A DNA stretch of 64,000 nucleotides from CAYPNF01 sp964411985. Its GTDB lineage: Bacteria; Verrucomicrobiota; Verrucomicrobiia; Limisphaerales; J093. Made by a program: the position numbers and the translations under genes. The stretch is taken from contig CAYPNF010000010.1 in NCBI GenBank assembly GCA_964411985.1, positions 131,078 through 195,077 of the forward strand, written 5' to 3'. Each line of letters begins with the position of its first letter. Positions within the stretch are counted from its first letter, which is position 1. This document shows, one piece after another, positions 1 through 8,345 of this stretch. The notes below the pieces were generated by a model. It searched no databases, had not been told where the DNA came from, and worked only from the letters and a program-made list of their open reading frames with translations.

Positions 1-1227
1 GTTGCTATGGTTGACCTTGTTGTCGCCGGCTTTGAAGCCCAGGAAGGAAGCTCGGGGATCATCCCAGCCGGTGCGGAAGGTGGCGACCTCCGCGTTCCGA
101 AAGTGCCGAAACAACGGCAATGCCTGAGCTTCGGTCTCCACCGCACCGATACCTCGCCACACGAGATCCATAGGAGCGGGGCGGGCCTGTTTCAGCTCGT
201 AGCTTGCGTAGGCCGGCTTCTGGAATTCACGGGCCATCCAGAACATTTCCGGAGCCCTCGGGGTGCTGTCCGAGCCATCGGCGTAGTTGAACGTTTTGCC
301 CAGTGGACCCAGGATGTAGATGGGAAACAAGCCGTTGTCGGCGAAGCCGGGGATTCTGCTTAACCCTTGGTCGCTGCCTAACGCAGTTTTGAGGGCGGCC
401 AGGATTACCACGTTGTAGGAGGTTGCGTAGTTCCAGTAACCGGGTCCCTCGGCCCATGCGCCATCCGGCCCGTACTCCGCCATGGCCAGGGGCAGGGAGC
501 GGACTACGTTGTCTATGATCTCACCGCAGAGAGCTGGTTCCTCGTCGGCGATCGCCAGGGCTCCCATGCCGATGCCGCCGTTGCAGACCTGGTTCCAGTT
601 GTGACGGGATTTCACCCACCAACCGAAGGTAGTTTCTCCTCGATACGACCTCAGCGCGGGCTCGAGCCCCTTCTGGATCAAGGCCGTCCGGATCCGGGTC
701 CTTTGCTCCGACGTCCACTGGTCATACGTCCAGTCGTAGGCGATGGCGAACGCGTGTGACATTTCGGCGGTGTCGAGAAAGTGCCGGGGATTCCAATCCT
801 GAAAAGCGGCTACTGCATCCAGTTCTTTCCAGAGTCGGTCCACGAAAGCTCGATTCCCATCGAGTCGGAACAGCAAACTCAGAGTGTAGACCCTATCCAG
901 CACCTTTCGGCTGGTGCTGAGCAAGCGCAGCCCATCGGGGATCTCATAGCTGGCAACGGGCTGGTCAAGGATCCTACGTGCGTCCTTTTCCAACTTCTCC
1001 TTCCAGCCGCGCAGCTGGGGATCCCCACCCACTTTCTTGGCGAGCGCAGCAAAATCTTCCTGAGTCGCCAGCAAGCGCGGGTGCGTGGACCGCAGGGTGC
1101 CGAGAAGGTTCGTGGCCGGGTAGACGGTTGTGGCACCAGGCTCCTTGGGTTCTTCCGCTCCAGCCAAGGAGGCCAGGAAACTCGCCGCCAAGAGCAGACT
1201 CATCACACGACTCGAGCATCGATTCAT
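1..1227 (-). CDS. Heparinase II/III-like polysaccharide lyase, C-terminus cut by window edge
   Basis: The frame is open from an ATG at 1227 to base 1, giving 409 residues without a stop, so the 3' end lies outside the window. It begins with a signal peptide (basic MNRCSSR, then MSLLLAASFLASLAGA). An alpha/alpha-toroid-like region follows, with the segments WWVKSRHNWNQVCNGG, GAWAEGPGYWNY and FNYADGSDS, and then FRTGWDDPRASFLGFKAG at the start of the beta-sandwich half. This order is typical of heparinase II/III and alginate-lyase relatives, which cleave uronic-acid polysaccharides by beta-elimination. Export to the periplasm or cell surface is inferred from the signal. The substrate cannot be told. 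The next gene upstream on this strand ends 28 bp away. Confidence 0.8.
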   Translation of the reverse strand, partial: MNRCSSRVMSLLLAASFLASLAGAEEPKEPGATTVYPATNLLGTLRSTHPRLLATQEDFAALAKKVGGDPQLRGWKEKLEKDARRILDQPVASYEIPDGLRLLSTSRKVLDRVYTLSLLFRLDGNRAFVDRLWKELDAVAAFQDWNPRHFLDTAEMSHAFAIAYDWTYDQWTSEQRTRIRTALIQKGLEPALRSYRGETTFGWWVKSRHNWNQVCNGGIGMGALAIADEEPALCGEIIDNVVRSLPLAMAEYGPDGAWAEGPGYWNYATSYNVVILAALKTALGSDQGLSRIPGFADNGLFPIYILGPLGKTFNYADGSDSTPRAPEMFWMAREFQKPAYASYELKQARPAPMDLVWRGIGAVETEAQALPLFRHFRNAEVATFRTGWDDPRASFLGFKAGDNKVNHSN

Positions 1228-1255
1228 AAAAAGACTTTCTTGAGGGACGCCATGG

Positions 1256-2572
1256 TTAACTTCGGAATCCCCAACGGAGGATCTCAGAAAACGAAGGTAG
1301 TTTGCCTTGTGTCAGCAAGCTGAAACGAAAGACCCGGCCGCCGACCCAAACGGAGAACACCGCCAGTCCAATCATTCCCGTCAGGCTGACCAGAAGTTGC
1401 CACAGCGGGACCCCGGCGGAGGTGCATTGCCGCAGAATCATGACCATGGGGCTCACGGGAGGAATCAAAGAAAGGGTGACCGCCAGCGGGCTATGAGGCT
1501 GCTGCATGAGCGGCACGATCAGAAACATCGGGATCATCATCGGCAACATAGCGGGCATGGTAAGGGACTGGGCCTGCTTTGGATCTCCCGCCAGGGAGCC
1601 CAGCGTGGCAAAGATGGCGCCATTCGTGACCACGGAAAGGACCAGGAAGATGACGAACCAGGGCAGGACTTTCACCGGCAAGAAGTCCGCGAACCCCATG
1701 GAGAGAACCGAGGCGATCCCGGCCCCAAAGTACACGGCGGAGGCAGTCATGGACACGCCGATACCGCCCAGCAACTTGCCCGCCATGAAAAGGAACGGGT
1801 CGACGCAGCTAATCACCACCTCGGCGATTCGCTGGTTTTTCTCCTCCATGACACTCTGCAAGAGCGGCGAGGCTCCCATGAGGATCAGCATGAACATCAT
1901 GATTTCCATCACCATCGGCACCCCGACCGTCTTCGCCTCATTGGTTTTTACCGCTGGTTTGATTTGGCCGGTCGCTTTGTCTTTCGAAACGAGGTCCATC
2001 GCCTCCGTTCCCACCCAGATGAACAAGTCGCGTGCGGCGTCCTCGGGAATCCCCGCCTTAGTCACACGCAGATGACGCAAATGCTCGTTGATCTCCTGTT
2101 CCAGCCACCGCCTGCCTTCGTCGAAGGGCGTGCTCTCCGCATAGTATCGGATGGTGGACTTGGCTTCTCCGTCCCTCTTGGTCAGGATGCCCCCTCCAAT
2201 TTCCAGGAAGGCATGAAGTTGCTTTTGTCGGATCCGACTCGAGAGCTCCAGCCTCTGTGGATTGGCATCCCCGGCGGCGGGGGGCACGAACTCAAGTAGA
2301 TAGGCTGGTTGTACCTTCTTGCCTGTCTTCGGGTTGACCACGTCCTTTTCATTCCTCCGCTGGGCTGCCTTGGTCAGCACCTCCTGGAAGAGTTCCGACC
2401 GATCCACGATGGCGATTCGCTTGTCGACGACGTCTTTCTTCTTCTCCGCCACCCAGACGCCGATGAGCCCGCTGGACATCAGAATGGGAACCAGAATCAA
2501 CCCGAGCAGGAAACCCTTGCTGCGCACGGTGGTGAGGTACTCGCGTTTGGCGATGATCAGGGCTTTACGCAC
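1256..2572 (-). CDS. ABC-2 type transporter permease (NatB-like)
   Basis: The 438-residue protein starts MRKALIIAKREYLTTVRSKG, the usual opening of ABC-2/NatB permeases. A membrane segment sits near residues 20-42. A long extracytoplasmic domain of about 180 residues follows, then about five C-terminal membrane helices (for example MVMEIMMFMLILMGASPLL and the helices after FADFLPVKVLPWF). Its start overlaps the end of the ATPase gene by 8 bp, so the two are translationally coupled and probably form one exporter. Relatives export sodium, drugs or peptides; the substrate here is unknown. Confidence 0.88.
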   Translation of the reverse strand: MRKALIIAKREYLTTVRSKGFLLGLILVPILMSSGLIGVWVAEKKKDVVDKRIAIVDRSELFQEVLTKAAQRRNEKDVVNPKTGKKVQPAYLLEFVPPAAGDANPQRLELSSRIRQKQLHAFLEIGGGILTKRDGEAKSTIRYYAESTPFDEGRRWLEQEINEHLRHLRVTKAGIPEDAARDLFIWVGTEAMDLVSKDKATGQIKPAVKTNEAKTVGVPMVMEIMMFMLILMGASPLLQSVMEEKNQRIAEVVISCVDPFLFMAGKLLGGIGVSMTASAVYFGAGIASVLSMGFADFLPVKVLPWFVIFLVLSVVTNGAIFATLGSLAGDPKQAQSLTMPAMLPMMIPMFLIVPLMQQPHSPLAVTLSLIPPVSPMVMILRQCTSAGVPLWQLLVSLTGMIGLAVFSVWVGGRVFRFSLLTQGKLPSFSEILRWGFRS

Positions 2573-3476
2573 GTTTCACCTCCTCCGCGTCCGGGGCGGC
2601 GATGCGAACGAAGATGTCATGGAGGGTTGGCCGTCCGATTTCGAACCGCTGCACTTCCCCTTGATCCACCAACCACCGCAACAGGGCCTGCGGGTCCGCA
2701 TCCCGGAGCAGTCGGACTTCCTGGGTGTGGCCCAAATCGCGCACCGAGTCCGCGCCCGGGGCGGTTTGGAGCCCCACGATAGGTTGCCTGGTCTGGAGAT
2801 GCACCACGTTGCTGCCGTATTGGTCCTGAATCGTCGCAAGCGTGCCGTCCAACACCTTGCGTCCGCGATGGATCATCACCAGGTGATCGCACAGGGATTC
2901 CGCGGTGTGCATATCGTGGGTGCTCAGGAGGATCGTGGTGCCGCTCGCTCGCAGTTCCAGCATCGCCAGGCGGATTGCTTCCGCATTGACCGGGTCAAGG
3001 CCGCTGAAGGGTTCGTCGAGAATCAGGATCTGCGGATTGGAGACGATCGTGGCCAGGAACTGCACTTTCTGGGTCATCCCTTTGCTGAGCGTGTCGACTT
3101 TCTTGTTGGCCCAGTCTCGGATTCCAAACCGATCCAGCCAATGGTCTGCCTCTTTGGCGAGGTTCCGGTTGGCTCGCAGGCCTCCGTAGAAAAGCAGCGT
3201 TTCCCGGACCTTCATGCCACGATAGAGGCCCCGTTCCTCGGGGAGGTACCCAAGCGTTTCCGTTAACTTTCGACAGGCGGCTTGCCCCAACACTGAGATT
3301 CTCCCTTGATCCGGAAAGAAAATGCTCAAGATCATTCGAAGTGTAGTGGTCTTGCCGGACCCATTCGGTCCAAGGAACCCACAAATGCCTCCGCGTGGGA
3401 CGACAAAGCTCAGGTCGTCGACTGCCGTTTGCCGCCCAAACGTTTTGGTGACGCCATGCAATTCGACTGCGTTCAT
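2565..3476 (-). CDS. ABC transporter ATP-binding protein
   Basis: This is the nucleotide-binding subunit of the exporter whose permease follows. From the ATG at 3476 (MNAVELHGVTKTFGRQ) it shows Walker A GPNGSGKTT, the signature LSKGMTQKVQ (serine-glycine core kept), Walker B ILILDEPFSGLDP and the switch histidine in LLSTHDMHTAES. A C-terminal extension of about 80 residues, as in NatA/DUF4162-type ATPases, follows the core. The frame is open 105 bp further upstream, but the family homology begins at 3476, so that start is preferred; there is no clear Shine-Dalgarno sequence. It energises export by ATP hydrolysis at the inner face of the membrane. Confidence 0.9.
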   Translation of the reverse strand: MNAVELHGVTKTFGRQTAVDDLSFVVPRGGICGFLGPNGSGKTTTLRMILSIFFPDQGRISVLGQAACRKLTETLGYLPEERGLYRGMKVRETLLFYGGLRANRNLAKEADHWLDRFGIRDWANKKVDTLSKGMTQKVQFLATIVSNPQILILDEPFSGLDPVNAEAIRLAMLELRASGTTILLSTHDMHTAESLCDHLVMIHRGRKVLDGTLATIQDQYGSNVVHLQTRQPIVGLQTAPGADSVRDLGHTQEVRLLRDADPQALLRWLVDQGEVQRFEIGRPTLHDIFVRIAAPDAEEVKRA

Positions 3477-3608
3477 GAGAGGAGAGACAGGACAGATTGT
3501 GAATCCTCTCGGCGCGGAAAGCAACTTCCCGGTGCGGGCGGCTCGATACAAACATTTGCGCATCCGTATCGAATCGTGCATAGTAACCGAGTCACACAGG
3601 ACTAATCT

Positions 3609-4478
3609 ATGAGCCGACCTTTCGAAAGTCGTCCGGCCTGGTCTTTGCTGGGCGTGGCCTTCCGGTCAACCCTCCGACTGCGCACGCCTTTGCCTGCGAA
3701 AAGCCTTTCCTCGGCGCGGTCTGCCGTCCGTGGCTTCACCCTGATCGAATTGCTCGTGGTCATCGCCATCATAGCGATTCTGGCCGGACTCCTGCTCCCG
3801 GCGCTCTCCAAGGCCAAGGCCAAAGCCACGAAAACGCTGTGCGCTAGTAACGGTAAGCAGTGGGGAATTGCGGTGAACCTTTATGCCGCCGACGCTCAGG
3901 ATGCCTTTCCGGACAACTCGGAGGGGTACCACTTGAGTTGGATGATGCCTAGTATGAGCAATTTCTGGAGGAACTATCTCATTCCCAATCAGCGCAGTAC
4001 CACCAAGAGCCGCCGGGCCCAAAACGATGTTCTCTTCTGTCCTACCGACGATTGGCACAGAGCCTTTGAGGCCGGGGGAATCACGACTGACAACCAACCT
4101 CAGTTGCTGGGCTATTTCTACCTTCCCGGGCGCAAGAAGGGCTCCATGCCGGATGCCAAGAGCGCAGGGACCGAGGAGTGGTTTTATCGGACAAAGATGG
4201 GGGGGGCTCTGAGCCGGGCACCCATCTTGATTGACAAGAACCAGGGGGTCGGGCCGGCGACCACCAACATGCTGGATTCAAGGTTGGTCTGGTACACCGA
4301 CCTCGACGGTAGACGGGTGCCATCAGGGACACACCGCCTCGACCGAGGGGTGCCGGAGGGAGGTAATTTCACCTTCGAAGACGGGCACGTCGAGTGGTTC
4401 CGGAACCGGAAGATTGGCCTGGGAGCGTCGATCGGCACTTGGCAGTGCTACTTCAAGATTCCGAACGTGGAGCAATAG
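3609..4478 (+). CDS. Prepilin-like protein with N-terminal cleavage/methylation signal
   Basis: A 42-residue basic leader ends in RG and is followed by FTLIELLVVIAIIAILAGLL, the class III signal cut by prepilin peptidase, with the conserved glutamate at +5. The body (about 245 residues) is the globular type found in Verrucomicrobiota and Planctomycetota pseudopilin-like families, ending in NFTFEDGHVEWF, the DG-containing C-terminal motif. Such proteins are very numerous in these phyla, and their link to type II secretion or pili is largely inferred. It is transcribed divergently from the ABC genes. The leader is long, so a start further inside cannot be excluded. Confidence 0.85.
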   Translation: MSRPFESRPAWSLLGVAFRSTLRLRTPLPAKSLSSARSAVRGFTLIELLVVIAIIAILAGLLLPALSKAKAKATKTLCASNGKQWGIAVNLYAADAQDAFPDNSEGYHLSWMMPSMSNFWRNYLIPNQRSTTKSRRAQNDVLFCPTDDWHRAFEAGGITTDNQPQLLGYFYLPGRKKGSMPDAKSAGTEEWFYRTKMGGALSRAPILIDKNQGVGPATTNMLDSRLVWYTDLDGRRVPSGTHRLDRGVPEGGNFTFEDGHVEWFRNRKIGLGASIGTWQCYFKIPNVEQ

Positions 4479-4506
4479 GCGGGTGCGTTCGCTGGTTTTT
4501 TGCCGG

Positions 4507-5124
4507 TCATTGGTTCTTTCGATAAAGGCGTCCGGGGGATTGCCGCACGAGTCGTTTCATTTCCAGACCCAACAACGCTACCGAGACGGCGGAGGGGGGT
4601 AACCCGCTAGCCTCGATGATCGTGTCAACGTCCATCTCCTGCTTGTCGACGACGCGCAGCACGGTTTGTTCGTTGGGGGGTAGTTCCAGGGCGGGCAGGG
4701 CAGTTTCCGGGTCGGGTGTGCTACGGACGGCTGCTGGAAAAAGGTATTCGAATTCCGAAAGAATGTCCTCGGCACTCTCACAGAGTTTCGCACCCTTTTT
4801 GATGAGTTCGTGGCAACCCTTGCTTTGCGGGGAGTCGATTCGGCCAGGCACCGCAAAAACCTGTCGTCCGTAATCGACTGCCATCCCGGCGGTGATCAGC
4901 GCCCCACTGTTGAGGTTGGCTTCCACAACTACCGTACCCAGCGTCATTCCTGCGACGATCCGGTTTCGGATGGGAAACGTTTGCTTGTCCGCAGGCCTCT
5001 GAAACGGAAACTGAGTGAGCACGGCACCTTGAGCGGCGATTTGTTCAAAAAGCCGTGCGTTTTCCGGAGGGAACACCCGGTCAATCCATGTACCTATACA
5101 ACCAACTACGTAAACACTTGATGG
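4507..5124 (-). pseudogene. dprA: dprA, 5'-truncated (DNA processing protein A)
   Basis: The frame holds the second half of the DprA Rossmann-like domain and the C-terminal winged helix. Recognisable segments are VYVVGCIGTWIDRVFPPEN, TFPIRNRIVAGM, VVEANLNSGALITAG, VFAVPGRIDSPQSKGCHELI and a DprA-type winged helix at the end (VVDKQEMDVDTIIEASGLPP). A full DprA has about 360 residues with GSR and SGxAxGID segments before the VYPPEN part; these are missing. An in-frame stop at 5125-5127 closes the frame upstream, and the next kilobase does not encode the lost half. DprA loads RecA on incoming single-stranded DNA in transformation; this copy probably cannot. The break coincides with the edge of the accessory block. 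Confidence 0.8.
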
Positions 5125-5127
5125 TCA

Positions 5128-5295
5128 GTGTTTATTCAAGCAGATTACTTTCTATCACCTCAGGTGTCAGTGGGGAGAATCTTTGAGTGACCTAGCGATG
5201 TCGTTGCCTCCCGTTGTTTGGCCTCATCAAGGGGGTGTATTGCCACTCGAAGGTTAGAAAAACCCCCTGTAAGTCATTCTCCCGTCAATAAACAC
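5128..5295. repeat. Short segment bounded by 9-bp inverted repeats at the dprA break
   Basis: GTGTTTATT at 5128-5136 and its complement AATAAACAC at 5287-5295 bracket 168 bp that start directly after the dprA stop. The motif GGAGAAT (or its complement) recurs at about 5174, 5277 and 5383, and a second inverted pair (GGGGGT with ACCCCC) lies inside. This resembles the multiple terminal repeats of an insertion-sequence end, but there is no transposase and no clear target duplication. Confidence 0.25.
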
Positions 5296-6045
5296 CCTTC
5301 ACCTAGGACAGAAGCGGACCACGGAGGATTGTAGATTTCTGGCGGTGTAGAACCCACTGGCGGAAGACTCCTAGAATTGAGATTCTCCCACCCACTTGGA
5401 TTCGGTTACAAGTGGCTGAAGGACATGGACCTCCCCAGCAGTCCAGCCAACCACAGGAAGGCAATTACTCTTCAACAGAACGGTAGAAACGCTTCTCAGC
5501 ATCGGAGGCCGTGAGGTCATAGACCCCGGTGCGGCACCTCTGCTCGACCTGAAGCTCGACCAGCCTTTCTTGCGTAAAAATGGTTCGCAACATATTGGAG
5601 CAAAGTTGGATAGGTAATAGGCATCGCCCTTGGAGGAGATGGGTTGGGGGGGACGCCCTGACAGCTGGCCAAGCCTGCAGGGCAGGCTGACATAGCGATG
5701 CGTCTCAATACTCTATACCTATACCCCCTTAAGTCCCCCTCCCCAGGCCGCCCCCGACTGACACCCTGGGCCAGGGGGACGCCCTGGGCTTGACACCGTT
5801 CTCCGGCCGGTTTGACCGCCTTGGTGCTTGGTGGATTGAAAGGCCCCGATGGTCGGCCGAGCCAGCGTAGTCCTTCCTGGGTGTGTAGCCAGAGGCGACA
5901 CATTTGGGGTCGTTGGCGGGGAATGTGTGGACGCCCTGGCCGAGCGGACTGGATCCTGTTGGGACCGGGTCGGTGCATGCCTTGGCTCTGTTGGAGCCGT
6001 GAGCCGCATCCGGGCCGGTCGAGGCGTGTGGGTCCGGAGGGAATC
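5296..6045. other. Non-coding stretch, no gene recognised
   Basis: Frames here are short or lack any family resemblance. The stretch holds several GC-rich inverted repeats, such as GCCTGC-AGG-GCAGGC near 5670 and CCCTGGGCCAGGG near 5763. It may be decayed element DNA. Confidence 0.3.
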
Positions 6046-6354
6046 CTATTCTGGGGGATCACATCCTTCGGTGATGGAAGGGTTGTTCACGATTGCGGAG
6101 AGCCGCCCCAAGAGCGCGATCGCTTCGTCGCGACTCTGCGCAATGCCGTTCCCCGTCATCAGCCGTTTGAGAAGTGCCGTCATGGCGTCGATGTTGTTGC
6201 ATTCCGCAAGCGAGCGGAGGATCTCCTCGCCCTCCGCTGGTGCGAGCTGGGCACCTCGGCCGTCCAGCAAGCGCTGGGCAAGGTCCAGCGCCGCTTCCTG
6301 GTCCCCGGCCTGCGTGGCTTTTCGCAAGATCCCCTCCACAGACTCACCTGGCAA
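6046..6354 (-). CDS. Small Sel1-like repeat protein or fragment
   Basis: This 102-residue frame from a TTG codon contains two to three helical repeats resembling Sel1/TPR units: AALDLAQRLLDGRGAQLAP, then AMTALLKRLMTGNGIAQSRD with EAIALLG. Sel1 repeats usually form superhelical protein-binding scaffolds. There is no clear signal peptide or good ribosome site, so it may be the remnant of a longer gene. It lies between the broken dprA and the rep gene. Confidence in expression is low. Confidence 0.4.
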   Translation of the reverse strand: MPGESVEGILRKATQAGDQEAALDLAQRLLDGRGAQLAPAEGEEILRSLAECNNIDAMTALLKRLMTGNGIAQSRDEAIALLGRLSAIVNNPSITEGCDPPE

Positions 6355-6512
6355 GCATAGGCTTGGTAGGTCGTAGAGAGCGTCGCGATGGCAAAAACAT
6401 AGGCGGAGAGTGAGATAAGTAGGTTTGGATATAATATACTCATAATCAAGGCGATATGGGAGTCCTTTGATGGTTGTTGATGGAAATACTCCAAAATACT
6501 ACAAAAACATAT

Positions 6513-6541
6513 TTGACATCAAATTGCAGTTTTGGTAATTT
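6513..6541 (+). promoter_or_regulatory. Candidate promoter upstream of the Rep gene
   Basis: In an AT-rich patch (about 6420-6550), a perfect TTGACA (6513-6518) is followed after 17 bp by TAATTT (6536-6541), an imperfect -10 box. A transcript would have a leader of about 280 nt carrying the hairpins at 6554-6567 and 6793-6814. Confidence 0.4.
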
Positions 6542-6553
6542 CAAAAGTGCTAG

Positions 6554-6814
6554 GCCACTTGTGTGGCTTGGTACTCTGGCCGTCTGTACAAGGCGGCCTA
6601 GAGGGCTGGTCGGCCGAATTGCGCAGGAAAGTAAGTGCGCCCGGCTCTCATCCGCTGTTTTCGGCCAGCCCTTGATCGGCACGAGATCAGCGCCACGGGG
6701 AATAACCCCGGTGGTGCGGTCACGTAGACCTAGCCTAGCCCTTTTCCGGCGGCTGGTGGGCACACACCCACGCCAACATGTGCTTTGCGTTAGTCTGCCG
6801 CTTTGCCGGCAGAC
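6554..6814. other. Hairpins upstream of rep; possible replication control or origin region
   Basis: Two perfect inverted repeats are visible: GCCAC-TTGT-GTGGC at 6554-6567 and GTCTGCCG-CTTTGC-CGGCAGAC at 6793-6814, the latter 15 bp before the rep start. Rolling-circle origins and antisense-controlled leaders have such hairpins, but no conserved nick site could be assigned. The second could also act as a terminator without a U-tract. Confidence 0.35.
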
Positions 6815-6829
6815 AGTTAGCGCACGCAC

Positions 6830-8113
6830 ATGTCGTTGGTCAACGGGTGGCCCAATCCACCCTTCAATTCTAGCCAGTCAGCCTGGCCATCTCTCCCCTA
6901 CGGTCAACAGACGACTGACGTACTCAAGTCGGTCGACTTCCCGGCCCTGATCGAAAGGCTCGTTGGTCGCACAATCCCTAGCGCCAACCCCAAGCAAACC
7001 AACAAAGCCTGGGTTGCGGCGAACGTGACGGCCGCGAACTTCGACTCTTGCGAGCTCGCCCGTCGGCTCTACAACGGTTCCACCGGTTCGGCCTTCAGGC
7101 TCCAAGAGTTCTTGGCCGGTGCGATAGCTCAGTCCGAGGCACTCGGTACAATAGATCTTCGCAAGCCAACCGAAGACCGGTTGCTTTTTGACCCGCGACA
7201 TGGCTGGCAGATCTACCAGCGCGGACTCCGCCACAACGGATTCCTGCCCAGGGTTTGGAGGGAAAAGGTCCACAAATCGTGCATTGCAAGCGAGTTGTTC
7301 CTCGCTCGGTGCCCGGCTGAGACTGTCAGGCTTTTCACGTGCACCTGCCGCTCGGTCGACCAGGCGGACCTCCGGGACAGATTCAGACGCATCAAGGATC
7401 ACTGGCTAGCGTGCATCAGGGCGGTTGCACGGGAGGAGGGCTATTCGCTACTCCTCTGGCGCATCGACTGGGGGGTGTTGAAGGTCATCTCGGGCAAAGT
7501 ACGAGTCAATCTGCACCTTCACATTGCTCTCCAGGGTCCAGCTGATCCTTCACTACGACGGGCGTGGCGACTCCGGAAAGCGATAAAGAAAGCCTTGCAG
7601 GGCGAGGCGTCGTGTATTTTGTCGACCCGAGGGCGGCATGACGCGCGGCGGCTCCCTGCCTACCTCCTGAAGTCACAGTCACTTCGCTCTTACCGGCACC
7701 TCAGTGACACGCAGTTGGTCGAGTTCTTCTGTACCATCCGCGACGAGCGGAAGTTTTCTCTCTGCGGACCTCTCTACCTTGACGAGGAGGTAGATGAGGC
7801 GAAGGCGATCCGCCGTTTGCCGGATGATCGAGGTCGCTACCGATTCGCGGTCGAGGCGAGCAAGCCGGAGTCGGAGAGCAGTAGCGAAGAGGTGGTAGGC
7901 GAAGGACTGAAGCCCTTCGTTCTCCTCGACTACTTCGTTCGACCTTTTGTGGCCGCGATCGCGAGCGAGCGCTATAGCCTGCTCTTCGAGATTAAAAGGA
8001 GGCCGGGGAGCCCACCCGGGAGAATCGATCCACTGCGCATTCTGGGACACCCCTATATCGCCTGGTTGATTCACCTCGCCGACGAGGCGTGGGGGAAAAG
8101 AGGTGCGAAATGA
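6830..8113 (+). CDS. Putative HUH-family replication initiator (rolling-circle Rep-like)
   Basis: In this 427-residue protein the region RLFTCTCRSVDQADLRDRF (about residues 167-185) resembles Rep motif I, a beta strand followed by a helix that pairs with RRIKDHWLACIRAV. VNLHLHIALQ (H229, H231) fits the HUH metal-binding motif II. PAYLLKSQ (Y278, K281) fits the YxxK catalytic motif III with nucleophilic tyrosine. Such proteins nick one strand at an origin and stay covalently attached to its 5' end. Together with the relaxase operon at 13-16 kb, this suggests a plasmid-like integrated element. The match is from motif order and spacing only. A transposase-like HUH enzyme is the alternative. Confidence 0.62.
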   Translation: MSLVNGWPNPPFNSSQSAWPSLPYGQQTTDVLKSVDFPALIERLVGRTIPSANPKQTNKAWVAANVTAANFDSCELARRLYNGSTGSAFRLQEFLAGAIAQSEALGTIDLRKPTEDRLLFDPRHGWQIYQRGLRHNGFLPRVWREKVHKSCIASELFLARCPAETVRLFTCTCRSVDQADLRDRFRRIKDHWLACIRAVAREEGYSLLLWRIDWGVLKVISGKVRVNLHLHIALQGPADPSLRRAWRLRKAIKKALQGEASCILSTRGRHDARRLPAYLLKSQSLRSYRHLSDTQLVEFFCTIRDERKFSLCGPLYLDEEVDEAKAIRRLPDDRGRYRFAVEASKPESESSSEEVVGEGLKPFVLLDYFVRPFVAAIASERYSLLFEIKRRPGSPPGRIDPLRILGHPYIAWLIHLADEAWGKRGAK

Positions 8114-8345
8114 CCGCAGAATCATATCGGCAGGACGTGTTCCCATTTGCTCGAAAGGCTACCTGTCAACGGGTGGCAACGTGCCTTAAAGCATGCGCGA
8201 GTCTTATTAAAGACAGCATGAACAATAAGAGAATCTACAATCTTAAACTATCTCAAAAATCGCAGAACCAGGGTGAGATCATGGTTACATGGCCAGCGCT
8301 GGTGCTGAATGCAAGTTCCAAACACAACCTAAACACAAAACACAT

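Noticed and set aside
781..1323. 180-residue plus-strand frame at the left end
   Set aside because: It is antisense to the heparinase-like gene, whose frame is open over 409 codons with clear family motifs and a signal peptide.
1307..2299. Long plus-strand frame opposite the ABC permease
   Set aside because: It is a high-GC antisense shadow; its sequence is low-complexity (His/Gln/Gly/Arg) and the permease on the other strand is clear.
5517..6376. Long overlapping frames on both strands
   Set aside because: All are rich in Pro/Arg/Gly, typical of non-coding high-GC DNA; only the Sel1-like frame at 6046-6354 shows repeat structure.
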